Assembly: GCA_905234015.1 (NCBI GenBank)
Contig: CAJOFK010000004.1
Span: forward strand, 1 to 49,410
Origin: an uncultured Ruminococcus sp.
GTDB taxonomy: Bacteria > Bacillota > Clostridia > Oscillospirales > Acutalibacteraceae
Direction: 5' to 3'
Length of the DNA: 49,410 nucleotides
The notes under the pieces were generated by a model that saw only the letters and a list, made by a program, of their open reading frames with translations, searched no databases and had not been told where the DNA came from. Below, in pieces: positions 1 to 6,988 of the stretch (position 1 is its first letter; the number at the start of each line of letters is the position of its first letter). The position numbers were made by a program, and so were the translations under genes.

Positions 1-1
1 C

Positions 2-382
2 CGTCAGCCCTTCCCGGGCCCCGGACTCGGAGTAAGATGTCTCGGAGCGATTACCCGCGACCGTCTTGAGGCTGTAAGAGAGTCCGACGCTATCCTGCGT
101 GAGGAGTTCGCGAAAAACGGCTTGGAGGGCAAGGTTTGGCAGTACTTTACCGCGGTTCCCGATTTCAAGTCCGTAGGCGTTAAGGACGGCAAGCGCACCT
201 TTGCGTACCCCGTAATTATCCGTGCGGTGAATACTAAGGACGCTATGACCGCGACTGTTGAGAACGTTCCCTTTGAGCTTTTACAGCATATAACAAAGAG
301 AATCACCACAGAGGTTGAGAACGTAAACAGAGTTCTTTACGACCTCACCCCGAAGCCCAGCGCAACGATTGAGTGGGAATGA
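2..382 (+). CDS. guaA: GMP synthase (glutamine-hydrolysing), C-terminal fragment
   Basis: Only the last 126 codons are in the window; the gene enters from the left edge and stays open in this frame from base 2. The visible part is the C-terminal dimerisation/substrate-binding domain of GuaA, which converts XMP to GMP with glutamine-derived ammonia. It opens with the family motif RQPFPGPGLGVRCLG, has the conserved TVENVPFELL-type segment late on, and ends in the signature KPSATIEWE. The amidotransferase and ATP-pyrophosphatase domains lie outside the window. The stop codon (380-382) overlaps a small perfect hairpin. It fits, but is not adjacent to, the IMP-forming purine operon at 14.5-21.4 kb, so both feed guanine nucleotide supply. 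Confidence 0.96.
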   Translation, partial: RQPFPGPGLGVRCLGAITRDRLEAVRESDAILREEFAKNGLEGKVWQYFTAVPDFKSVGVKDGKRTFAYPVIIRAVNTKDAMTATVENVPFELLQHITKRITTEVENVNRVLYDLTPKPSATIEWE

Positions 383-445
383 TTTCGCTTTGCGAAATCA
401 ACTATGAACGCGTAAGCGTCATATCATAACTTACGCGCAGCGTAA
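381..445. repeat. Cluster of three short palindromes after guaA
   Basis: Three compact inverted repeats follow one another: GATTTCGC/GCGAAATC with a 3-base loop (381-399), ACGC/GCGT (408-419), and TTACGC/GCGTAA with a 3-base loop (431-445). They sit between the guaA stop and the shared terminator at 471-505. None has a T-run, so they are unlikely to be terminators themselves. Their function is unknown; they may be remnants of a small intergenic repeat or mRNA 3'-end stabilisers. Confidence 0.6.
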
Positions 446-470
446 TCATAACTTTTTACTGATAACTATT

Positions 471-505
471 AAAGCCCTCAGCTGTGAACTCAGCTAAGGG
501 CTTTT
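471..505. terminator. Bidirectional intrinsic terminator between guaA and hepT
   Basis: A stem of about 14 bp with one mismatch (AAAGCCCT-AGCTG paired with CAGCT-AGGGCTTT) has a short loop. It is flanked by a T-run on the plus side and by the complementary A-run, read as T on the minus strand. It lies between convergent genes and can end both the guaA transcript and the minus-strand mntA-hepT transcript. Confidence 0.85.
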
Positions 506-506
506 G

Positions 507-842
507 TTATAAGTACTTATTAATTTCCTCTTTCAATAGAGGCAAATCATCATGAATCGTATCCCATACAATTCTCATATCTACGCCGGAATAACCATGC
601 ACAATTCGGTTGCGCATACCATAAAGCTGTTTCCACGGAATGGCTGTAATTTCTGATTTTAATTCATTCGACAGCCCTGTTTTTGTAAGCTCTCCAATCT
701 GCATAAGGTTAAAAACACAGGCTTCAACACGCATAGAATCTACTTGAAAATCATCAAGAGAGCTGCATGTTTCACAATATGAAATGACAGCGCTTATATG
801 GTCTGATATTTTTTTCAACACCTGTAAATCTCTATTGTCCAT
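507..842 (-). CDS. hepT: HepT-like HEPN-domain toxin
   Basis: A 111-residue all-helical protein of the HEPN/HepT (DUF86) family. The diagnostic RX4HXY ribonuclease motif is visible as R77-NRIV-H82-G-Y84. In characterised HepT/MntA systems the HEPN protein is an RNA-targeting toxin, and the cognate nucleotidyltransferase silences it by AMPylating a tyrosine near this motif. The gene overlaps the 3' end of mntA by 11 bases, so translation is probably coupled, with the antitoxin made first. Its stop lies immediately before the terminator at 471-505. Length is normal for the family. The family assignment is firm; toxicity in this host is inferred. Confidence 0.88.
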   Translation of the reverse strand: MDNRDLQVLKKISDHISAVISYCETCSSLDDFQVDSMRVEACVFNLMQIGELTKTGLSNELKSEITAIPWKQLYGMRNRIVHGYSGVDMRIVWDTIHDDLPLLKEEINKYL

Positions 843-1134
843 AAATCAGCACCCCGCTTTTTGCAATTTCTCTATCTACCAAGGAATCCGGAATCACCTG
901 TGATGTATCAAGCATATCTACGTTTTTATCCAGCGCTGTGACAACATCTTCTAATAAACCAAAGAAAGCGAGTCCTTTTAAACCGCTGTCAACAAGAATA
1001 TCAACATCACTGTTATTAACGGCGTTTCCTTTGGCGTATGAGCCGAAAAGAACGGCTTTTTTTATATTGTATGCTTTAAAGACAGGCTGCAGTAGTGATT
1101 GTATTGTTGAAATGGAGTATATATTATCAGACAT
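832..1134 (-). CDS. mntA: MntA-like minimal nucleotidyltransferase antitoxin
   Basis: A 100-residue minimal nucleotidyltransferase (MNT, pol-beta superfamily). The full active-site signature GSX10DXD is present: G31-S32, then D43 and D45, within GSYAKGNAVNNSDVD. In MntA/HepT pairs this enzyme transfers AMP onto HepT and neutralises it. It is the first gene of a two-gene minus-strand operon with hepT and has its own strong promoter (1161-1189) and an AGGAG ribosome site just upstream of the ATG. The pair is isolated from its neighbours by the terminator and by the unrelated lipoprotein genes, as expected for a mobile defence-type module, though no mobile ends were seen. Confidence 0.9.
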   Translation of the reverse strand: MSDNIYSISTIQSLLQPVFKAYNIKKAVLFGSYAKGNAVNNSDVDILVDSGLKGLAFFGLLEDVVTALDKNVDMLDTSQVIPDSLVDREIAKSGVLIYGQ

Positions 1135-1160
1135 GTTTTTATCTCCTTTTAATTTTTTAT

Positions 1161-1189
1161 ATTATAGCATATTATTCTTTATGTGTCTA
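1161..1189 (-). promoter_or_regulatory. Sigma-A promoter of mntA-hepT
   Basis: On the minus strand there is a -35 box TAGACA (1189-1184), a 17-bp spacer and a perfect -10 box TATAAT (1166-1161), preceded by TGC as in an extended -10. An AGGAG ribosome site follows, a few bases before the mntA ATG at 1134. Confidence 0.8.
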
Positions 1190-1221
1190 TGTTTATGTTA
1201 TCAACGCTGATAGCTATTCCG

Positions 1222-2211
1222 TTATTTAAATATTGAGTCGTTATACTTGAACAGCTCGCCGATAAGCGGTTTCAGGATTTTAATATCCTTTTTATCGCTT
1301 GTGTCGATGTTTAACTGACTGTCGTCCTTATAGGTGATGTGAAGCTGTAAATCATCGGTAAAGTCGGTGTTTCCATCTTCCTTTATATCACGTCCCGTAC
1401 CGTAAAGCACCGAGGATTTATCGAACGGACGAAGGTCGTATTTGTTAATAATCCCGGTAGTTTTATCGTAGTAATCATCGGGGTAGAGGGCGTATTTTTC
1501 TACTGTTGTCTTTTTCTCCTTATAGCTGTATACGTCCTTAAAAAGGAGCTTCTGCTCGCCTTTTATTGCCTTTTCCTTCGGCACCTTTATCGAGCTGTAA
1601 AGGGTGTAGATTTCGTTCTCCTTAAGGCTTACGGATATGTTTTTAACCTCACCCTTTTTATCGGGAGGCATTAGATTGTTTATGCCTTTTTCATTAAACC
1701 AGTTTGCAAACGTTAGGTAAACCTGCTCAGCCCATTCGGCGCGCGGATTATTATTCACGGTAAAGCTTAGGCTTTCGCCCGAGGCGTAGTTTACCGTGAA
1801 ATTACATTCCTGATATTCGGACGGAAGCCCCGCGGTCACCTTGTAAACGCCGTTTTGCTTAACGAGTTTCTGCTCGTCGATTATCTTCTGAAGCGAATTA
1901 AGCAGAGCTTTATCGGCTTTTTCGCTTAGCTTAAGGGTAACCTCCGAGGCAGTCAGCACGCCGTTTTCGTCCTCTTTAACGTCAAAAATATAATTGCTGT
2001 TTTCCTTGCCCTCGGACCATTCTCCCGAAAGCACAAACGAGGCGTGAAATTTAGTGATATCCTTCGATTTAATCTCCTTAGGCGCGTTGTAATCGGTTCT
2101 GTCGGTTGTGCCGCCGGAGACGGGAGGATCGTTTTTGCACCCTGTAAATCCGAACAGTGAAAAAGCGCAGATTATCATTATGACGATTCCTTTCAGTAAT
2201 CTCAGCTTCAT
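1222..2211 (-). CDS. Predicted lipoprotein of unknown function (329 aa)
   Basis: The N-terminus is a lipoprotein signal: positively charged start, hydrophobic stretch and lipobox FTGC with the lipid-accepting cysteine at about residue 25. The mature chain is hydrophilic, lysine-rich and apparently beta-rich, with no motif I recognise. Its start codon overlaps the stop of the upstream lipoprotein gene as ATGA, so the two are translationally coupled and probably work together at the cell surface. The second half contains a YALYPDDYYD segment and several stretches resembling beta-sandwich repeats. I do not assign a function. The ATG used gives a normal signal peptide, which supports the start. 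Confidence 0.7.
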   Translation of the reverse strand: MKLRLLKGIVIMIICAFSLFGFTGCKNDPPVSGGTTDRTDYNAPKEIKSKDITKFHASFVLSGEWSEGKENSNYIFDVKEDENGVLTASEVTLKLSEKADKALLNSLQKIIDEQKLVKQNGVYKVTAGLPSEYQECNFTVNYASGESLSFTVNNNPRAEWAEQVYLTFANWFNEKGINNLMPPDKKGEVKNISVSLKENEIYTLYSSIKVPKEKAIKGEQKLLFKDVYSYKEKKTTVEKYALYPDDYYDKTTGIINKYDLRPFDKSSVLYGTGRDIKEDGNTDFTDDLQLHITYKDDSQLNIDTSDKKDIKILKPLIGELFKYNDSIFK

Positions 2212-2696
2212 TTTTCAGTCACGTTTGAGCCGCCTGATTTCCAGTAATCATATTCGGACTCGCTTATGTAATCGGGGGTGGAAATATCCTTGCCTCTTGT
2301 ATCATCCGCTCTGAAAAACTCGGGCTGATTCATCATACTTGTTTCGATATAATAAACCATAAGGTAGTTCTTTTTCTTATCGTCCTTAAGGGTGTAAACT
2401 CTTTGGTCGGTATTGCTTTTATCCGGGAGTGAAGAGTTCGTTTCATCCTGAATAATGTAGCCGATACACTCATCAATTTCATCGCCGCTTATCGCTTTTT
2501 CAATTGTCGAGTATGAAACGTACTTGCGTCCCTTGTACTCAAAAGTTAAGTGGGAGTTCTTTTCACGCTCCTCGGAAAAAGTTCCCGTCTTAAATGCGAC
2601 GGCGTTCTTCGGAAGTCCCGGGTATTTTGCACCGCAAGATGTCAGTAATAAACACAATAATATAAGTGCCGCAAATATTTTTTTCATAATTTTCAT
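2208..2696 (-). CDS. Predicted small lipoprotein of unknown function (162 aa)
   Basis: First gene of a two-gene minus-strand operon. The signal peptide ends in lipobox LTSC with the lipidated cysteine at residue 21; the mature domain of about 140 residues is hydrophilic and not recognised. The stop overlaps the next start (ATGA), so the two lipoproteins are coupled. The start is ambiguous: the first ATG (2696) lies only three bases from a GGAAAGG ribosome site, while a second in-frame ATG at codon 4 lies about 12 bases away. Both leave an intact signal peptide. Transcription comes from the divergent promoter at 2779-2830. Confidence 0.7.
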   Translation of the reverse strand: MKIMKKIFAALILLCLLLTSCGAKYPGLPKNAVAFKTGTFSEEREKNSHLTFEYKGRKYVSYSTIEKAISGDEIDECIGYIIQDETNSSLPDKSNTDQRVYTLKDDKKKNYLMVYYIETSMMNQPEFFRADDTRGKDISTPDYISESEYDYWKSGGSNVTEK

Positions 2697-2778
2697 TGCC
2701 TTTCCGCCCGCAAAATAATCCCTACAACCTTACCGCGGGCAGGTAAGGCGTATAAATGCGAATTATCTTCCAAGGCTT

Positions 2779-2830
2779 ATTATAACACTAAAAATGAACT
2801 GTTGCAATTTAAAAATAAAATCTGTATAAT
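2779..2830. promoter_or_regulatory. Symmetric divergent promoter sharing one palindromic -35 box
   Basis: The palindromic hexamer TTGCAA (2802-2807) serves as -35 in both directions. Exactly 17 bp to its right is a perfect TATAAT (2825-2830) facing the nitroreductase. Exactly 17 bp to its left is a perfect TATAAT on the minus strand (2784-2779) facing the lipoprotein operon. The two promoters therefore compete for a single -35 element and should be mutually exclusive at any one moment. Confidence 0.75.
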
Positions 2831-2861
2831 AAATTTATAATAAAAATTTCAGGAGGCTGTT

Positions 2862-3404
2862 ATGGAGCTTATTAACGGTATTGAAAACAGAAGAAGTATA
2901 AGAAAATATAAGCAAGATAAGGTGAGCAGGGAAGTTATTGAAAAGATACTCGACAGCGCGCGATATGCGCCGAGCTGGAAAAACTCGCAGACCGCGCGTT
3001 ACTATGTTGTTGTTGATGAAAAGGTCAAGGCGGATATCGCCGAGAACGGCACGCTCAATTTCTCTAAGAATAAGAATAATATAAGCAGCGCGCCGGTACT
3101 TGTTGCGCTTGTTACGGTTGACGGAATTTCGGGCTATAATCCCGACGGTACCGCCACTACGACTAAAGGTGAGCATTGGCAGTCTTTTGACGCGGGAATT
3201 GCCTGCGAGGCGTTCTGCTTAGCGGCTTATGAGTACGGCTTAGGCACTCTTATTATGGGTATCTTCGACGAGAATAAGGTCAAAAAAATTATCGGAATTA
3301 AGGAGAACGAAAAAATCTCCGCGCTTATTGCGCTCGGTTATCCCGATGAGGAGCCTGATGCTCCCGCAAGAAAGGGAATAGAGGAGATTTCAAAGTTTAT
3401 ATAA
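2862..3404 (+). CDS. Nitroreductase-family FMN-dependent oxidoreductase
   Basis: A 180-residue protein of the nitroreductase fold. The N-terminal FMN-phosphate-binding segment RRSIRKY (about residues 10-16) is characteristic, as are the ARYAPSWKNSQ segment that follows and the glycine-rich GTLIMGIFDE stretch near residue 130. Such enzymes use NAD(P)H and FMN to reduce nitro compounds, quinones or flavins in the cytoplasm; the substrate cannot be read from sequence. An AGGAGG ribosome site lies 5 bases before the ATG. It is monocistronic, driven by the divergent promoter and ended by the terminator at 3419-3462. Confidence 0.9.
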   Translation: MELINGIENRRSIRKYKQDKVSREVIEKILDSARYAPSWKNSQTARYYVVVDEKVKADIAENGTLNFSKNKNNISSAPVLVALVTVDGISGYNPDGTATTTKGEHWQSFDAGIACEAFCLAAYEYGLGTLIMGIFDENKVKKIIGIKENEKISALIALGYPDEEPDAPARKGIEEISKFI

Positions 3405-3418
3405 TACGGTATAAGTAG

Positions 3419-3462
3419 GTCGGGCAGACAGCGTTTTACGGCGTTTTTTGCCCGGCTTTTTT
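3419..3462 (+). terminator. Intrinsic terminator after nitroreductase
   Basis: Outer stem GTCGGGCA / TGCCCGGC closes a loop of about 22 bases and is followed directly by six T residues. It lies 15 bases after the nitroreductase stop. Confidence 0.75.
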
Positions 3463-3542
3463 CTTTTAGAAAACTGCGTTGTAATAGTTAATTCTAAATT
3501 CCAATTAAAACGTACGTTTATATTACAGTTGTGTTGCAATTC

Positions 3543-3572
3543 TTTACTTTCCACAACATATTGTGTTATAGT
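3543..3572 (+). promoter_or_regulatory. pyrE: Probable pyrE promoter
   Basis: A -35-like TTTACT (3543-3548), an 18-bp spacer and a -10 box TATAGT (3567-3572) lie about 50 bases before the pyrE ATG. The interrupted inverted repeat CACAA-CATA-TTGTG lies in the spacer next to the -10 and could be an operator. No pyrimidine attenuator structure was seen in the short leader. Confidence 0.5.
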
Positions 3573-3621
3573 ACATAAGTAAAAATGTGTAAATATGCGT
3601 ACAAATAACGGAGGTAAAGTT

Positions 3622-4296
3622 ATGGAAAGATATAAGCAGGAATTTATTGAATTTATGGTTGACTGTCAGGTGTTGAAGTTCGGCGATTTTGTGACTAAAA
3701 GCGGCAGGAAAACTCCCTTCTTCGTAAATACCGGATTTTACCGTACGGGTTCTCAGCTTAAAAGGCTCGGCGGGTATTATGCCGAAGCGATTAAGGGTAA
3801 GTTCGGGCTCGATTTTGACGTGCTTTTCGGACCTGCTTATAAGGGGATTCCGCTTTCCGTAACCGCCTCAATAGCTATAGCCGATAAATTCTCAAAGGAT
3901 GTAAAATACTGCTCCAACCGCAAAGAGGTTAAGGATCACGGTGATACCGGAATTCTCCTCGGAAGCCCGATAAATGACGGCGATAAGGTCGTTATTATCG
4001 AGGACGTTACAACAGCCGGCACCTCTATTAACGAAACCCTGCCGATTATTAAGGCTCAGGGAAACGTTGAGCCCGTAGGTCTCGTTGTATCCGTTGACCG
4101 AATGGAAAGAGGTCAGGGCGAGAAATCCGCCCTCGCCGAAATTGAGGAAAAATACGGTCTTAAAACTACCGCTATCGTCACTATGGCGGAGGTAGTCGAG
4201 CACCTTTATAACAGGGAATATAAGGGAAAAGTTATAATTGACGACGCTCTTAAGTCAGCTATCGACGATTATTACGATAAATACGGTGTAAAATAA
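3622..4296 (+). CDS. pyrE: Orotate phosphoribosyltransferase
   Basis: Converts orotate and PRPP to orotidine monophosphate in pyrimidine synthesis. The PRPP-binding signature VVIIEDVTTAG occupies residues 123-133 with the acidic pair E127-D128. The start is set at the ATG at 3622, seven bases after GGAGG; an in-frame upstream ATG (3595) would add nine residues but has no ribosome site. The 224-residue chain is normal for the longer PyrE type. No other pyr genes are nearby. radC follows after 21 bases, so pyrE may head a transcript running through the repair and topoisomerase genes. Confidence 0.96.
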   Translation: MERYKQEFIEFMVDCQVLKFGDFVTKSGRKTPFFVNTGFYRTGSQLKRLGGYYAEAIKGKFGLDFDVLFGPAYKGIPLSVTASIAIADKFSKDVKYCSNRKEVKDHGDTGILLGSPINDGDKVVIIEDVTTAGTSINETLPIIKAQGNVEPVGLVVSVDRMERGQGEKSALAEIEEKYGLKTTAIVTMAEVVEHLYNREYKGKVIIDDALKSAIDDYYDKYGVK

Positions 4297-4317
4297 TACT
4301 TAAACGGAGGACGCGTT

Positions 4318-5025
4318 GTGGCTGAGAAGAATGTTCATAAGGGACACCGCCAAAGATTGCGTGATTTATATTTAAATGAGGGTATCGACAGCTTTAACAG
4401 CCACCAGGCGCTGGAGCTGCTGCTCTTTTACGCTCTTCCTCAGCGCGATACAAATCCGCTTGCGCATAAGCTGATTGATGAGTTCGGTTCAATATCGGCG
4501 GTTTTTGACGCTCCTGTATCAAGCCTTAAGGCTTTGGGACTTACCGAAAACACTATAGCGCTTTTAAAGCTCGTTCCCGATTTATCGAGGCTTTATAACG
4601 ACGATAAACGTGACTATACCTCGAGGCGGGTTGATATCGGAAGGCTGTGCGAGTATTTCCGCCCTAAGTTTATCGGTAGAAACGAGGAATACCTCTACGT
4701 TCTTTTAATGGATAAAAAGTTTAAGGAGCTGTATTGCGGAGTAGTTTCAAAGGGCTCGATTAATACGACCGACGTTCCGATACTTAAAATACTGGAGCTT
4801 TCGGTTTCCTACAACGCCTCTTATGTCGCGATCGCTCATAACCACCCCTCGGGGCTTGCGCTTCCCTCGATTGAGGATATAAAGACGACTAAAAATCTAT
4901 ATGACGCTTTAAAGGTTATAGGCAGGCGGCTTGTTGACCATATTATTGTCAGCGACGAGGACGAAATATCCCTCGCTCAGAGCGAATGTTACGGACGCGG
5001 TATCTTTATAGGAGATTCAGAGTAA
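4318..5025 (+). CDS. radC: RadC family protein (JAB/MPN domain)
   Basis: Start codon is GTG, placed seven bases after a GGAGG site. The N-terminal third has the helix-hairpin-helix region typical of the family. The C-terminal JAB domain carries the metal-binding signature H174-N-H176-P-S-G, followed by S184-x-x-D187. The family is named RadC/UPF0758; its metalloprotease-like fold is clear but its biochemical role is not settled, and the old DNA-repair assignment is doubtful. It lies four bases upstream of uvrB, so the two are in one operon. Length (235) is normal. Confidence 0.92.
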   Translation: MAEKNVHKGHRQRLRDLYLNEGIDSFNSHQALELLLFYALPQRDTNPLAHKLIDEFGSISAVFDAPVSSLKALGLTENTIALLKLVPDLSRLYNDDKRDYTSRRVDIGRLCEYFRPKFIGRNEEYLYVLLMDKKFKELYCGVVSKGSINTTDVPILKILELSVSYNASYVAIAHNHPSGLALPSIEDIKTTKNLYDALKVIGRRLVDHIIVSDEDEISLAQSECYGRGIFIGDSE

Positions 5026-5029
5026 TTTA

Positions 5030-6988
5030 ATGGAATTTAAAATTCATTCATCATATAAGCCGACAGGCGACCAGCCCGAGGCTATCGACGAAATTGTAAA
5101 GAGCATAAAAGCAGGCAACAGAGAGCAGACGCTGCTCGGAGTTACCGGCTCGGGTAAAACCTTTACTATGGCTAATATCATAGAAAAGGTTCAGAAGCCC
5201 ACGCTTATTTTAGCTCACAATAAAACGCTTGCCGCTCAGCTTTGCTCCGAGTTTCAGTCGTTTTTCCCCGAGAATTCGGTTGAGTATTTCGTATCCTATT
5301 ACGATTATTATCAGCCCGAGGCTTACGTTCCTACTACCGATACCTATATCGAAAAGGACAGCTCAATCAATGATGAAATAGATAAGCTCCGCCACAGCGC
5401 CACCTTAGCGCTTTCGGAACGCAGGGACGTAATTATAGTCGCCTCGGTTTCCTGTATCTACAGCCTCGGCGACCCTATTGATTACCGCAATATGGTAATT
5501 TCACTTCGCCCCGGAATGGAAAAGGGCAGAAACGAGCTCATTAAAAAACTCGTTGAGCTTCAGTACGAGAGAAACGATGAGGGCTTTACCCGAAATAAAT
5601 TCCGCGTCAGGGGAGATACGCTGGAGATTTTCCCGGCTTCATCAAGCGACAGGGTAATAAGGGTTGAGTTTTTCGGCGATGAAATCGACCGCATAAGCGA
5701 GATTAACCCGCTTACGGGCGAGCTGCTCGGAACCCTGCGCCACGCTGCGATTTATCCCGCGTCACATTATATAGTTTCAAGAGAAAAAATGCTCGATGCC
5801 GTCGCGGAAATCCGCCGCGAGCTCGCCGAAAGGATTGAATATTTTCAGTCTGAGGGTAAGCTTCTTGAGGCTCAGCGAATTGAGCAGAGAACAAATTACG
5901 ATATTGATATGCTGCTTGAAACCGGATTTTGCAGCGGAATCGAGAACTACTCGAGGATAATGTCCGGACGCAAGCCCGGCTCCTCGCCGTACACCCTGTT
6001 AAACTATTTCCCGGATGATTTTCTGCTGTTTGTGGACGAGTCCCACGTTACGCTTCCGCAGGTGCGCGGTATGTACGCCGGAGACCACGCCCGTAAAAAA
6101 AGTCTTATAGACTTCGGCTTCAGGCTTCCGTCAGCTTACGATAACCGTCCGCTTAACTTCGACGAGTTCTATTCAAAGATAAACCAGGTATGCTTCGTTT
6201 CGGCTACTCCGGGCGACTTCGAAAAGGAAAAAAGCTCAGTAATCGCCGAGCAGATTATCAGACCTACCGGACTTTTAGACCCCGAAATCAGCGTAAGACC
6301 TACCGAAGGCCAGCTCGACGACCTTATCTCCGAAATCAATATAAGAGTGCCTAAAAAACAGCGCACCTTAATTACCACCCTTACTAAGAAGATGGCGGAG
6401 GATTTAACCTCTTACCTTTCCGAGATGGGCGTTAAGGTTAAGTATATGCACCACGATATCGACACGGTGGAGCGTATGGAGATTATAAGAGATTTGCGCC
6501 TCGGTGAGTTTGACGTACTCGTCGGAATCAACCTTTTAAGAGAAGGACTCGATATCCCCGAGGTGTCCTTAGTCGCGATTCTCGACGCCGATAAAGAAGG
6601 CTTCTTAAGGTCGGAGCGAAGCCTTATCCAGACTATAGGCCGTGCCGCCCGAAACAGCGAGGGTACCGTAATTATGTACGCGGACAGCGTCACGCCCTCA
6701 ATGAAAAGCGCTATAACGGAAACCGTAAGAAGGCGTGAAATCCAGCAGAAGTATAACGAGGAGCATAATATAACTCCTAAAACAATCGTTAAAAAGGTTA
6801 GCGATATTATTGAGATTTCAACTCACACCGATGATGAGTTCAAGAATATAAAGCAGATGACACGCGCTCAGAGGGAACAGCTTATAAAGAGCCTCCAGCG
6901 CGAGATGAGAGCCGCGGCGAAGCTGCTTGAGTTTGAGCACGCGGCGTATTTAAGAGATAAAATCAAGAAACTGCGAGGTGAAAAGTAG
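5030..6988 (+). CDS. uvrB: Excinuclease ABC subunit B (UvrB)
   Basis: DNA-damage recognition helicase-like subunit of UvrABC nucleotide excision repair. Walker A GVTGSGKT is at residues 37-44, followed by the beta-hairpin region [16 protein letters not shown]. The DEAD-type Walker B reads VDESH, the helicase motif VI region GRAARN is present, and a C-terminal UVR motif (about residues 615-650) binds UvrA/UvrC. At 652 residues it is full length. Its usual partner uvrA is not here; instead radC is immediately upstream and a topoisomerase gene overlaps its stop by one base. The ribosome site GGAGA is somewhat distant, so coupling to radC translation is likely. Confidence 0.98.
   Translation: MEFKIHSSYKPTGDQPEAIDEIVKSIKAGNREQTLLGVTGSGKTFTMANIIEKVQKPTLILAHNKTLAAQLCSEFQSFFPENSVEYFVSYYDYYQPEAYVPTTDTYIEKDSSINDEIDKLRHSATLALSERRDVIIVASVSCIYSLGDPIDYRNMVISLRPGMEKGRNELIKKLVELQYERNDEGFTRNKFRVRGDTLEIFPASSSDRVIRVEFFGDEIDRISEINPLTGELLGTLRHAAIYPASHYIVSREKMLDAVAEIRRELAERIEYFQSEGKLLEAQRIEQRTNYDIDMLLETGFCSGIENYSRIMSGRKPGSSPYTLLNYFPDDFLLFVDESHVTLPQVRGMYAGDHARKKSLIDFGFRLPSAYDNRPLNFDEFYSKINQVCFVSATPGDFEKEKSSVIAEQIIRPTGLLDPEISVRPTEGQLDDLISEINIRVPKKQRTLITTLTKKMAEDLTSYLSEMGVKVKYMHHDIDTVERMEIIRDLRLGEFDVLVGINLLREGLDIPEVSLVAILDADKEGFLRSERSLIQTIGRAARNSEGTVIMYADSVTPSMKSAITETVRRREIQQKYNEEHNITPKTIVKKVSDIIEISTHTDDEFKNIKQMTRAQREQLIKSLQREMRAAAKLLEFEHAAYLRDKIKKLRGEK

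Noticed and set aside
2706..2740. GCCCGC/GCGGGC inverted repeat upstream of the lipoprotein pair
   Set aside because: Only six bases per arm with a 23-base loop and no T-run; too weak to call an operator or terminator.
3595..3621. Upstream ATG of pyrE adding nine residues
   Set aside because: No ribosome site precedes it, whereas GGAGG sits seven bases before the ATG at 3622, and family members start there.
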